NCBI RefSeq assembly: GCF_003568665.1
Contig: NZ_QXMH01000001.1
Span: 744,001-808,000 of the forward strand
Length of the DNA stretch: 64,000 bases
DNA from: Chitinophaga alhagiae
GTDB taxonomy: Bacteria; Bacteroidota; Bacteroidia; Chitinophagales; Chitinophagaceae
Direction of reading: 5' to 3'
The notes under the pieces are model-generated. The model did not search any database, was not told where the DNA came from, and was given only the letters and a program-made list of their open reading frames with translations. A program made the translations under genes and the position numbers. Shown here in pieces: positions 34,140 to 41,538 of the stretch (positions are counted from its first letter, which is position 1; each line of letters begins with the position of its first letter).

Positions 34140-36566
34140 ATGAAAAATACACCCGGCTGGCAAAAGATAGAACAGTGGCTGGCGGCAAAAGAACTGAAGC
34201 CGTTCGCATTCCAGGAAGAAGCATGGGAACATTACCTCCATGGCCGCTCCGGCCTGGTGAACGCCCCTACCGGTTTCGGTAAAACCTTTTCATTGTTCCT
34301 GGCCGTGCTCATACGGTGGGTGAACGAAGGAAGCCCCCCAACCAGCGGCCTGCAAATGTTGTGGGTGACCCCGCTGCGCGCGCTGGCCAAAGATATTGGC
34401 AGGGCCATGGAAGAAGCGCTGCATGAGCTGCGCATTCCCTGGAAAGTAGGCATCCGCAGCGGAGATACGGCTACCAGCGAGCGGGAACAGCAGAAGCGCC
34501 GCATGCCGGAAATACTCATCATCACGCCGGAGTCCATTCACATACTGCTGGCGCAAAAAGAATACGCCAAACGCTTTGAAGGCCTGCATACCGTGGTGAT
34601 AGACGAATGGCACGAGCTGCTGGGCAGCAAGCGCGGCGTGCTGGTAGAACTGGGCCTCTGCCGCCTGCGCAGCCTCCGGCCGCAGCTGCAGACCTGGGGC
34701 ATTTCCGCCACCATCGGCAACCTGGACGAAGCGCTGGACGTGCTCATGGGCACCGCCACCGCCAGCAAGGCCATTGTGCGGGCGGAGGTGAACAAAGCCA
34801 TTGAAGTACACTGCATATTGCCCGATGAAATTGAGAAATACCCCTGGGCCGGGCACCTCGGCATACGGCTGCTGCACAAGGTGCTGCCGGTTATCCGGAA
34901 CAGCCGTACCACGCTGCTGTTCACCAACACGCGCGGGCAGTCCGAGATCTGGTACCAGCAGATCCTCAAAGCCTATCCCGACATGGCGGGCGTGATGGCC
35001 CTGCACCACGGTTCCATAGACGCGGAGCTGCGCATATGGGTAGAAGAGGCCCTGCATACCGGCGCCCTGAAGCTGGTGGTATGTACGTCCAGCCTCGACC
35101 TCGGCGTTGACTTCAGGCCGGTAGACACCGTGATACAGGTAGGCAGCCCCAAGGGCGTAGCCCGTTTCCTGCAAAGGGCGGGGCGCAGCGGGCACCAGCC
35201 AGACGCCGTGAGCCACATCTGGTTCCTCCCCACCCACTCCCTGGAACTGGTAGAGGCCGCCGCCCTTAAAGACGCCATGAAGGCCAATCTCATTGAGAGC
35301 CGCATGCCCGTGGTGCTGGCTTACGACGTGCTGCTGCAATACCTCATGACACTGGCCGTATCTGACGGTTTCAACGCGGAAGAAACCTGGGCCGAAGTAA
35401 GGTCTACCTTCTGCTTCCAGAGCCTGGAACCGGAAGAATGGCAGTGGATACTCGCCTTCATGACCACCGGCGGCGAAGCGCTCAACAGCTATGACGAGTT
35501 CCGCAAGCTCCACCTGGTAGGCGACCGTTATTATTGCACCAGCCGCCAGCTGGCCATGCGCCACCGCCTGCACATCGGCACCATTGTAAGCGATGCCATG
35601 CTGAAAGTGCGGTACATGACGGGCGGTTTCATTGGCCTCATTGAAGAGTACTTCATTTCCCGCCTTTCCCCGGGTGACAGTTTCAGCCTCAGCGGCAACA
35701 ACCTGGAGTTTGTGATGATCAAAGACATGACGGTGCTGGTGCGCAAGTCCAAATCAAAAAAAAGCATCGTTCCCAGCTGGAACGGCGGCCGCATGCCGTT
35801 GTCCGCCAACCTGGGCATGATGCTGCGCCGCAAGTTCCATGAGGCCATGAACGGTATTGCGCAGGAAGAAGAGATCACCATCCTGCGCCCCCTCTTTGAC
35901 CTGCAGCAACTGCTTTCGCACATCCCGCAGGAAAACGAGCTGCTGATGGAGCATATCGAGACCAAAGACGGTTACCACCTCTTCGTATACCCGTTTGAAG
36001 GCAGGCTGGTGCACGAAGTGATGGCCGCCTTGCTGGCTTGGCGCATCAGCCGGCAGCATTCCATTTCGTTTTCCATTGCCATGAACGATTATGGTTTTGA
36101 ACTACTGTCTGACCAGCCCATTCCCGTAGATGATACCAACGCGCAGGAGCTGCTTTCTCCTGAAAACCTGGCCGCAGACCTGCAAAGCAGTGTGAACGCC
36201 ACAGAAATGGCCCGCCGCAAATTCCGGGACATTGCCGTGATAGCCGGCCTCATTTTCCAGGGTTACCCCGGCAAACACAAAGCCAACCGCCACCTGCAAT
36301 CTTCCGCGTCACTGCTGTTCAACGTTTTTCATGATTATGATCCGCAGAACCTGCTGTTGCGGCAGGCCTTCAATGAAGCGTTCTTCTACCAGATGGAAGA
36401 GGCCCGCCTGCGCGACACGCTGGAGAGAATTGCCGGGCAGAAAATAGTGATCACTTTCCCGCAGCGGCTCACGCCCTTCTGCTTCCCCATCAAGGTAGAC
36501 AGCCTGCGGGAACAGCTCACCAGCGAAAAGCTGGAAGACCGCATTAAAAAAATGATCGTCTGGTGA
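34140..36566 (+). CDS. ligase-associated DExH-box DNA helicase (Lhr type)
   Basis: 808-residue superfamily 2 helicase: Walker A APTGFGKT at residues 42-49, motif II D155-E-W-H (usually DEVH), motif III SATIGN, motif VI QRAGRSGHQ near residue 350, then the Lhr winged-helix and C-terminal core. This shorter Lhr form belongs to a conserved DNA-damage module with an ATP-dependent ligase, a beta-lactamase-fold exonuclease and the phosphoesterase PdeM. PdeM is encoded two genes downstream, but the ligase and exonuclease genes are not in this window. The start is the ATG at 34140; a TTG ten codons earlier is unlikely. Confidence 0.92.
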   Translation: MKNTPGWQKIEQWLAAKELKPFAFQEEAWEHYLHGRSGLVNAPTGFGKTFSLFLAVLIRWVNEGSPPTSGLQMLWVTPLRALAKDIGRAMEEALHELRIPWKVGIRSGDTATSEREQQKRRMPEILIITPESIHILLAQKEYAKRFEGLHTVVIDEWHELLGSKRGVLVELGLCRLRSLRPQLQTWGISATIGNLDEALDVLMGTATASKAIVRAEVNKAIEVHCILPDEIEKYPWAGHLGIRLLHKVLPVIRNSRTTLLFTNTRGQSEIWYQQILKAYPDMAGVMALHHGSIDAELRIWVEEALHTGALKLVVCTSSLDLGVDFRPVDTVIQVGSPKGVARFLQRAGRSGHQPDAVSHIWFLPTHSLELVEAAALKDAMKANLIESRMPVVLAYDVLLQYLMTLAVSDGFNAEETWAEVRSTFCFQSLEPEEWQWILAFMTTGGEALNSYDEFRKLHLVGDRYYCTSRQLAMRHRLHIGTIVSDAMLKVRYMTGGFIGLIEEYFISRLSPGDSFSLSGNNLEFVMIKDMTVLVRKSKSKKSIVPSWNGGRMPLSANLGMMLRRKFHEAMNGIAQEEEITILRPLFDLQQLLSHIPQENELLMEHIETKDGYHLFVYPFEGRLVHEVMAALLAWRISRQHSISFSIAMNDYGFELLSDQPIPVDDTNAQELLSPENLAADLQSSVNATEMARRKFRDIAVIAGLIFQGYPGKHKANRHLQSSASLLFNVFHDYDPQNLLLRQAFNEAFFYQMEEARLRDTLERIAGQKIVITFPQRLTPFCFPIKVDSLREQLTSEKLEDRIKKMIVW

Positions 36567-36590
36567 GATTTCAATACATTTGGAGCGCGC

Positions 36591-37001
36591 ATGAAAACGA
36601 CCAATTATATCAATACGTTTATTGAAGTGGCGGACGATTGTCCCGTTACCGCCGCCGAAGTGCCCGGCACGCGCGGTACGGAAAAAACGGCCGCCAATAT
36701 CCAGTTTGAAACGTTGATAGACCATCCCTACCAGTTCACCTCAGACGATGTGCTGTTCAAGGTGTACGCACACAAGAACAAGGTCAACGGCGCCGCGCTG
36801 GCCGCAGAACGGGAAAAGTTTTTCTCGAAGGGGCAGCCCTGTTTCCGGGCATCCCCGCTCACCAAACGTTACGGCTGGGGCGTGCATGCGGATGAAAAAG
36901 GAAGGATAGCCCTGTACGCCATGGAATCAGCGGAATATAAAAAGCTGGTGAAAGACAAGCACCTGGAACATGTAAAGGCCATGCGTTCCAAACGCGGGTA
37001 G
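36591..37001 (+). CDS. DUF6157-family protein
   Basis: 136-residue soluble protein of unknown function that I recognise as the DUF6157 type from its N-terminus (TTNYINTFIEVADDCPV) and the FFSKGQPCFRASPLTKRYGW block. No catalytic motif is evident. It sits 24 bp after the helicase stop and 40 bp before pdeM, so it is probably transcribed with these two repair genes and may take part in the same process; that is inference from position. Confidence 0.8.
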   Translation: MKTTNYINTFIEVADDCPVTAAEVPGTRGTEKTAANIQFETLIDHPYQFTSDDVLFKVYAHKNKVNGAALAAEREKFFSKGQPCFRASPLTKRYGWGVHADEKGRIALYAMESAEYKKLVKDKHLEHVKAMRSKRG

Positions 37002-37041
37002 ATATTGCACATTTTATCATCATTAATTTGTAGTTGAAGTA

Positions 37042-37689
37042 GTGGAGGACGTGACATTCGATTTCAGGGGCCATAGCTGGAAACTCTCCGCCGGCAGGGC
37101 TATTTATTGGGAGCAGGAACAATTGCTGATAGTAGCAGACCTGCATGTGGGAAAATCCGCGCACTTCCGCAAAGCCGGCATTGCGGTGCCGGCCAATATT
37201 GTGCAGGAAGACCTCTACCGCCTGCAGCAGCTCATTACACAATACCTGCCGCAGCGCATCATTGTAGTGGGAGATATGTTCCACAGCTCCGCCAACAACG
37301 ATGTGCAGTATTTCAGGATCTGGCGGCAACAGTTCCCGCACATTATATTTGACCTGGTAACCGGCAACCACGACATTATGGAAGCCGCCGTATACACTTC
37401 TCTTGACATCCGGCAGCACGATTCCCTGGAGGTGCAGGATATTTACTTCATACATGACGCGGAAGACAAACCCGCCACGCTCAACAGTTACGTGCTCTCC
37501 GGGCATATCCACCCCGGCGTGCGGCTGGTAGGGTACGGGCGTCAAAGCCTGCGGCTGCCCTGTTTTTATTTCGGGGAAGCAGTGGCTATACTGCCCGCTT
37601 TCAGCGGTTTTACCGGCACGTATGCGCTGGAGCGGGAAGCGGCGGCGGAGGTGTTTGTGATTGCGGAGAAGAAGGTGTTGCGGGTGTGA
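37042..37689 (+). CDS. pdeM: ligase-associated DNA damage response endonuclease/phosphoesterase PdeM
   Basis: 215-residue calcineurin-like metallophosphoesterase. All metal-binding motifs are present: D33-L-H35, GDMFHS (77-82), GNHD (108-111) and GHIHPG (154-159). The family is the phosphoesterase component of the LHR-ligase repair module. The start appears to be GTG at 37042 (MEDVTFDF...); a second in-frame GTG at 37051 is possible and no ATG is available nearby. It is the last gene of the helicase transcription unit and converges with the S24 repressor gene. Confidence 0.88.
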   Translation: MEDVTFDFRGHSWKLSAGRAIYWEQEQLLIVADLHVGKSAHFRKAGIAVPANIVQEDLYRLQQLITQYLPQRIIVVGDMFHSSANNDVQYFRIWRQQFPHIIFDLVTGNHDIMEAAVYTSLDIRQHDSLEVQDIYFIHDAEDKPATLNSYVLSGHIHPGVRLVGYGRQSLRLPCFYFGEAVAILPAFSGFTGTYALEREAAAEVFVIAEKKVLRV

Positions 37690-37698
37690 GGAAGGCAT

Positions 37699-37727
37699 AA
37701 AAAAAGTGCCGGAACGCATTCCGGCAC
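37699..37727 (-). terminator. rho-independent terminator, minus strand
   Basis: GTGCCGGAA (37706-37714) pairs with TTCCGGCAC (37719-37727) over CGCA, and the A run at 37699-37705 gives a T run on the minus strand. It would end the S24 repressor transcript about 200 nt after its stop codon. There is no T run on the plus-strand side. Confidence 0.85.
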
Positions 37728-37906
37728 CTGTCTAATGGCTAACTTGGGGAAGCAATGGCTGAAGGAGAGGCAAACAAACAAATTCAGAACAGCTGCCCTG
37801 CCCCCTATAACAGGCACGGCAGCTCCGGGGTACAAATTGCGGATGAAGTTCCCTTGCATATATCAGACCGTTGGATCGCATTCTTCCGCGGTCTAAAAAG
37901 TTCAGA
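37728..37906 (-). other. structured 3' region of the S24 repressor transcript
   Basis: About 180 nt without a convincing reading frame. On the minus strand it can form AGACCG/CGGTCT (37867-37896) and AGCTGCC/GGCAGCT (about 37790-37823) hairpins before the terminator. Could be a plain 3' UTR or the source of a small RNA. Confidence 0.4.
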
Positions 37907-38662
37907 TCAATTTTTCATTTGTTTTTTGAGGAGGCTGACCTGCTCTTGTAACTGGCTGACCATGCCGGCAAGGTGGTTGACGCTCATGCGGTGTTGCTGG
38001 CCGAGTTTCTGGATCACGGCGTCCGCCTGCCAGATCTCCAGCACATCGTCCATGCTCACGGGGTACGGATCGTACTGGGGGTTGTCAGACACGAGGGTTA
38101 CCTTGCTTTTGGAGCGGTTGCTCTTCACCACCCGTTTGTACACGATGCCTTCCCGGTTGGTGACTACAATATAGGCTTCATTGTTCCGGATGTCTTCCCA
38201 GCCTTCTACTTTATGGCATACCACCACGGAGCCGGAGGGCGTGGGGAGCATGGAATCTCCCGCTATTTCGAAAGCGCGGTAGCTGCCTGCACCCAGCATG
38301 GGCAGGGTAAAGGTGTTCAGCTCTTCAATGAACTCATCGTCATTAAAACCGGCCAGGTAACCGGCTGCGGCCTTTACCGGCACAAACACCACGTTCTGGC
38401 GGGAGGTGTTCCCCAGTTTTTGCTGGCGGCGCCTTTCCAGGAAACTCTCTTTCTGAGAGCTGAGGTCGCGCCGCAACAGGTCATCAATTGACACGCGGAA
38501 CATATCGCTCACCTGTTCCAGCACTTCGGTACGAGGTTCCGCCCGCTCTTCTTCATACGCTCCGAGTAACGAACGTTTGATGTTGAGACGGTCGGCAAAT
38601 TCCTGCTGCGTCCAACCTTTTTGCTTGCGCAGGTATTTCAGATTACGGCAAACAGTAGACAT
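37907..38662 (-). CDS. XRE/S24 LexA-like self-cleaving repressor
   Basis: 251 residues. An XRE helix-turn-helix at 5-62 (WTQQEFADRLNIKRSLLGAYE) is followed by a linker and an S24 peptidase domain. Ala100-Gly101 (KAAAGY) is a LexA-type cleavage site, with catalytic Ser137 in AGDSMLPT and Lys176 in IVYKRVV. A helical tail (225-251) ends the protein. This is the architecture of phage CI/C2-like repressors inactivated by RecA-stimulated self-cleavage. Two CTAA-N5-TTAG palindromes overlap its own promoter, and two more lie at the dinB promoter 1.4 kb away, so it probably represses itself and the dinB-dnaE2 pair. The DNA-binding domain is XRE type, not the winged helix of true LexA. Confidence 0.92.
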   Translation of the reverse strand: MSTVCRNLKYLRKQKGWTQQEFADRLNIKRSLLGAYEEERAEPRTEVLEQVSDMFRVSIDDLLRRDLSSQKESFLERRRQQKLGNTSRQNVVFVPVKAAAGYLAGFNDDEFIEELNTFTLPMLGAGSYRAFEIAGDSMLPTPSGSVVVCHKVEGWEDIRNNEAYIVVTNREGIVYKRVVKSNRSKSKVTLVSDNPQYDPYPVSMDDVLEIWQADAVIQKLGQQHRMSVNHLAGMVSQLQEQVSLLKKQMKN

Positions 38663-38664
38663 CC

Positions 38665-38677
38665 CTAAATTATTTAG
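38665..38677. promoter_or_regulatory. operator CTAA-ATTAT-TTAG (S24 gene, proximal)
   Basis: Perfect CTAA/TTAG palindrome with a 5-bp centre, beginning 3 bp upstream of the repressor start codon; its centre is 23 bp from the next site. Confidence 0.75.
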
Positions 38678-38687
38678 TACAACAATG

Positions 38688-38700
38688 CTAACAAAATTAG
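38688..38700. promoter_or_regulatory. operator CTAA-CAAAA-TTAG (S24 gene, distal, contains the -7 box)
   Basis: The palindrome extends to GCTAA/TTAGC. On the minus strand it contains the -7 element TAATTTTG (38692-38699) of the repressor gene, so binding would block transcription directly. Confidence 0.8.
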
Positions 38701-38724
38701 CAAATATTTTTTGTAATTACCAAA
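38692..38724 (-). promoter_or_regulatory. core promoter of the S24 repressor gene (TTTG-N21-TAATTTTG)
   Basis: Minus-strand -33 TTTG at 38721-38724, a 21-bp spacer and -7 TAATTTTG at 38692-38699 within the distal operator. About 29 nt separate it from the ATG. Confidence 0.75.
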
Positions 38725-38744
38725 TTATTCTTCCCCGCAAGGCT

Positions 38745-38752
38745 TATTTTTG
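38745..38752 (+). promoter_or_regulatory. predicted -7 element (TATTTTTG) of the small membrane protein gene
   Basis: Exact TAnnTTTG match, 22 nt before the ATG at 38775. It lies 44 bp beyond the nearest S24 operator, so control by that repressor is possible but not evident. Confidence 0.5.
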
Positions 38753-38774
38753 TTTTTGGACAAACTCAATTCAT

Positions 38775-39236
38775 ATGCAAACAGTACTGGGTATTCATTC
38801 CATCGTAAGGTGGCTGATACTGCTCTTCGGGCTCTGGGCCGTTATTCGTGCAATCATGGGCGTTAGCGGCAAGTCTGCCTACACCGCTGCAGACACCAAA
38901 GCCGGGCTTTTCTTCATGATCTTTTTAGACATCCAGTTCCTGCTGGGCCTCATCCTCCTCTTTATAAGCCCCATCGCCCAAACGGCCTTCGGCGATATGG
39001 GCGCCGCCATGGGCAACAAAGGCCTCCGTTTTTTCAGTGTGGAGCATACCGTGCTGGCCATTGCTTCCATTGCCCTGGTACATATTGGCCGCAGCAAGAT
39101 CAAAAAGCTGGCGGACGACGGCAAAAAGCACAGGACCGCCCTTATCTTTTTCGGGCTGTCGCTGGTGCTCATTCTTGCGCTCATACCCTGGCCCGGCCGT
39201 GAAATGATAGGCAGGGCGCTGTTCCCTTCCTTCTGA
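38775..39236 (+). CDS. four-helix membrane protein of unknown function
   Basis: 153-residue integral membrane protein with four predicted segments (about 10-28, 46-66, 90-110 and 124-142). His8 in LGIHSIVRWL and His94 and His101 in SVEHTVLAIASIALVHIGR lie at or within membrane segments and could bind haem, as in cytochrome b-like proteins, but this is only suggestive. It is divergent from the S24 repressor with 112 bp between starts. The start is the only ATG directly before the first helix. A bidirectional terminator follows. Confidence 0.8.
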   Translation: MQTVLGIHSIVRWLILLFGLWAVIRAIMGVSGKSAYTAADTKAGLFFMIFLDIQFLLGLILLFISPIAQTAFGDMGAAMGNKGLRFFSVEHTVLAIASIALVHIGRSKIKKLADDGKKHRTALIFFGLSLVLILALIPWPGREMIGRALFPSF

Positions 39237-39255
39237 TATCATTACAACACGCAAC

Positions 39256-39299
39256 AAAAAAAGTAAGGGCCACATCATAATATGGCCCTTACTTTTTTT
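39256..39299. terminator. bidirectional terminator
   Basis: 17-nt arms (39256-39272 and 39283-39299) with A/T runs at both ends. It serves the membrane protein gene on the plus strand and the SdpI-family gene on the minus strand. Confidence 0.9.
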
Positions 39300-39316
39300 A
39301 TGCAGGGATGCTTGCC

Positions 39317-39991
39317 TTATCCCTGTGTTTTGTAAAATAAACGGTAAGAATAAATGTAAGGCAGCGCGGCCAGCGCCCCCGCCGCAAAAATGAACAGGAA
39401 CACCCCGCTCACCACCGGCAGGAACATGCCGGCCACGATGATGACCAGTCCGCCGTACAGCCACAACTTTCCTGCCATATCATGTGTTTCCACCCAGATC
39501 TCGTCGCTTTTCAGCGTCCAGGGGGTACGCACGCCTACAAAATTGTTGGGCTTCAGGTGCCGCAGGTAAATGCCGATGAAAGAGACCATCAGTCCTACCC
39601 CGACGAACACCCATTTTTCCAGGAAAATTTCCCGGCCTGCGCTCACCAGGTAGATGATAACAGTTGTAAAAACAGCCAGGTAAATATGTATCCTGAAACG
39701 TATGCGATAATAGGCCCTGATATGCTCCGGCGTATGTTCAGGGTGCTCCGCGTCTTCTTCCGGCTTGGGAATGTAGCGGAACAGCGCGTACAGTAAAAAA
39801 GTGGTGAAAAACAGGAAGATCATCAGCAGCAGGAACTCGCTTTTGTCTCCCACCCTGTCCGGCACCCCGTTCAGGTGAAAGTTGGTGGGGATGGTTTCCG
39901 GCAGGCTGCCCCAGATAACGCCCAGGTAGATCATGGGGCCTAATAACAAGGCGAGCAGCAGCAATTCTTTGACATAATCCGGATGTTTCAT
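39317..39991 (-). CDS. DUF1648/SdpI-family membrane protein
   Basis: 224 residues with about six membrane segments. The N-terminal DUF1648 part has PETIPTNFHLNGVPDRVGDK and the C-terminal SdpI-like part has NNFVGVRTPWTLKSDEIW, the two signatures of this family. SdpI of Bacillus gives immunity to a killing factor, but most family members have no known role. It lies between the S24 repressor region and dinB, with its start only 166 bp from the dinB start. Confidence 0.88.
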   Translation of the reverse strand: MKHPDYVKELLLLALLLGPMIYLGVIWGSLPETIPTNFHLNGVPDRVGDKSEFLLLMIFLFFTTFLLYALFRYIPKPEEDAEHPEHTPEHIRAYYRIRFRIHIYLAVFTTVIIYLVSAGREIFLEKWVFVGVGLMVSFIGIYLRHLKPNNFVGVRTPWTLKSDEIWVETHDMAGKLWLYGGLVIIVAGMFLPVVSGVFLFIFAAGALAALPYIYSYRLFYKTQG

Positions 39992-40098
39992 GAAAAAAAA
40001 TTTAGACGTTTTTTCAATAGCCCGCGAAAGCCGCAGGCAGGGATTAGTGCTATATATTACTACACCCTTCGTGCCAAAATGGTTTAAAATTATTTATG

Positions 40099-40111
40099 CT
40101 AACAACGTTAG
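40099..40111. promoter_or_regulatory. operator CTAA-CAACG-TTAG (dinB, distal)
   Basis: Same CTAA-N5-TTAG palindrome as at the S24 gene (here CTAAC/GTTAG). It covers the position expected for the dinB -33 region. Confidence 0.8.
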
Positions 40112-40116
40112 TTTTA

Positions 40117-40129
40117 CTAATTTTTTTAG
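40117..40129. promoter_or_regulatory. operator CTAA-TTTTT-TTAG (dinB, proximal)
   Basis: Fourth copy of the palindrome (ACTAA/TTAGT), centred 18 bp from the third and directly abutting the predicted -7 element. Confidence 0.78.
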
Positions 40130-40137
40130 TATTTTCG
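40130..40137 (+). promoter_or_regulatory. predicted -7 element (TATTTTCG) of dinB
   Basis: One mismatch to TAnnTTTG, immediately downstream of the proximal operator and 20 nt before the ATG at 40158. Confidence 0.5.
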
Positions 40138-40157
40138 AATTAAAATACGCTGGGCTT

Positions 40158-41408
40158 ATGTTGCTGGACGGTCAGAGGACCATTGCTCATTTTGATATGG
40201 ACTGTTTTTTTGTGTCCGTGGAGTGCCTGAAAGACCGGAGCCTCATTGGCAAGCCGTTGCTGGTGGGGGGCCGGGGAGACCGGGGCGTGGTGGCTGCCTG
40301 CAGCTATGAAGCGCGTACGTTCGGCATCCATTCCGCCATGCCCATGAAAATGGCTTTGCGCCTGTGCCCCCATGCCATTGTGCGCGGCGGCGACGCGGAC
40401 GAGTACAGCAAGTATTCAGCGGAAGTAACCGGCATGATCGCGGAGGAAGCGCCTTTGTATGAAAAATCTTCCATTGATGAATTTTATCTCGATCTCACCG
40501 GCATGGACAAATATTTCGGCACCATGAAATGGACGAGCGAGCTGAGACAGAAAATTATCCGTAAAACCCGGTTGCCTATTTCCCTGGGGCTGGCCTCCAA
40601 CAAAATGGTGTCTAAAGTAGCTACCAATGAGGCCAAGCCCAATGGGCAACTTTCCATCCCTTTCGGGCACGAAAAAAGTTTCCTGGCGCCCATGGCCGTT
40701 GAAAAAATCCCCATGGTGGGGAAAGAAACCGCCGCCCAGCTGCGGCGGCGGGGGGTGGAAACGGTCAAAACGCTGAGCGAGATACCGGTGGGGCTGCTGG
40801 AGGCCTGGCTGGGGAAAAACGGCATCTCTCTCTGGAAAAAGGCCAACGGGATAGATGAGACGCCGGTGGTACCCTATCATGAACAGAAGTCGATCTCCAC
40901 GGAAAACACTTTTTCCGCAGACACCATAGACCTGCGGTTCCTGCACAGCGAACTGGTGCGGATGACGGAAAAGATCGGCTTCGAGCTGCGGCAGCAAAAC
41001 CGGCTCACCGGCTGCATAACGGTCAAAATAAGGTATTCCGATTTTGAGACCGTCACCAAACAGGTGAGCATCCCCTACTCTTCCAGTGACCACGTGCTGC
41101 TGGAAAAAGTAAAGGAACTGTTTGAGCGGCTGTATGACAGGCGGTTGCTGGTGCGCCTGATAGGGGTCCGTTTCAGCCACCTGGTATCAGGCAATTACCA
41201 GATCAGCCTGTTTGAGGACACCCACGAAATGATCTCCCTCTACCAGGCCATAGACAGTATCAAAAGCCAGTTCGGCTGGGAGTTCATCATGCGCGGCAGC
41301 AGCAGCGCGCCCAGGTTTGAAGCGGGGCTGCAGCCATTCATGAAAGACAAAAGGCCGCCTGAACGGGCCGTGGTGTTTAAACGGCGGTACCCGGGCAGCA
41401 GGGCGTGA
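40158..41408 (+). CDS. dinB: Y-family DNA polymerase (Pol IV/DinB)
   Basis: 416-residue translesion polymerase. Catalytic residues are visible as Asp13 in FDMDCFF and Asp107-Glu108 in SSIDEFYLDLTG. The thumb contains the expected helix-hairpin-helix region (IPMVGKETAAQLRRRGVETV), and the little-finger domain includes YQISLF, which fits a beta-clamp-binding QxxLF motif. The start is the ATG at 40158: it follows the operators and -7 box, whereas the longer in-frame extension would run through them. The dnaE-like gene follows after 130 bp in the same direction. No imuA-like gene lies between. Confidence 0.94.
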   Translation: MLLDGQRTIAHFDMDCFFVSVECLKDRSLIGKPLLVGGRGDRGVVAACSYEARTFGIHSAMPMKMALRLCPHAIVRGGDADEYSKYSAEVTGMIAEEAPLYEKSSIDEFYLDLTGMDKYFGTMKWTSELRQKIIRKTRLPISLGLASNKMVSKVATNEAKPNGQLSIPFGHEKSFLAPMAVEKIPMVGKETAAQLRRRGVETVKTLSEIPVGLLEAWLGKNGISLWKKANGIDETPVVPYHEQKSISTENTFSADTIDLRFLHSELVRMTEKIGFELRQQNRLTGCITVKIRYSDFETVTKQVSIPYSSSDHVLLEKVKELFERLYDRRLLVRLIGVRFSHLVSGNYQISLFEDTHEMISLYQAIDSIKSQFGWEFIMRGSSSAPRFEAGLQPFMKDKRPPERAVVFKRRYPGSRA

Positions 41409-41538
41409 AAAGGAAACACCCTGGGGCGGGGCAACGTTGACGCGAAGCGGTCAGCAGGAAAAGTCTCGCGTAACGAAGCGGAGAAAAATGTTTCAGGAAT
41501 AACCCTGCGCACGAGGGCAACGCGTAATTAAAGGTGAC

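Noticed and set aside
37566-37859. 97-codon minus-strand frame beyond the repressor gene
   Set aside because: It would cross the strong terminator at 37699-37727 and overlap pdeM, with no recognisable product.
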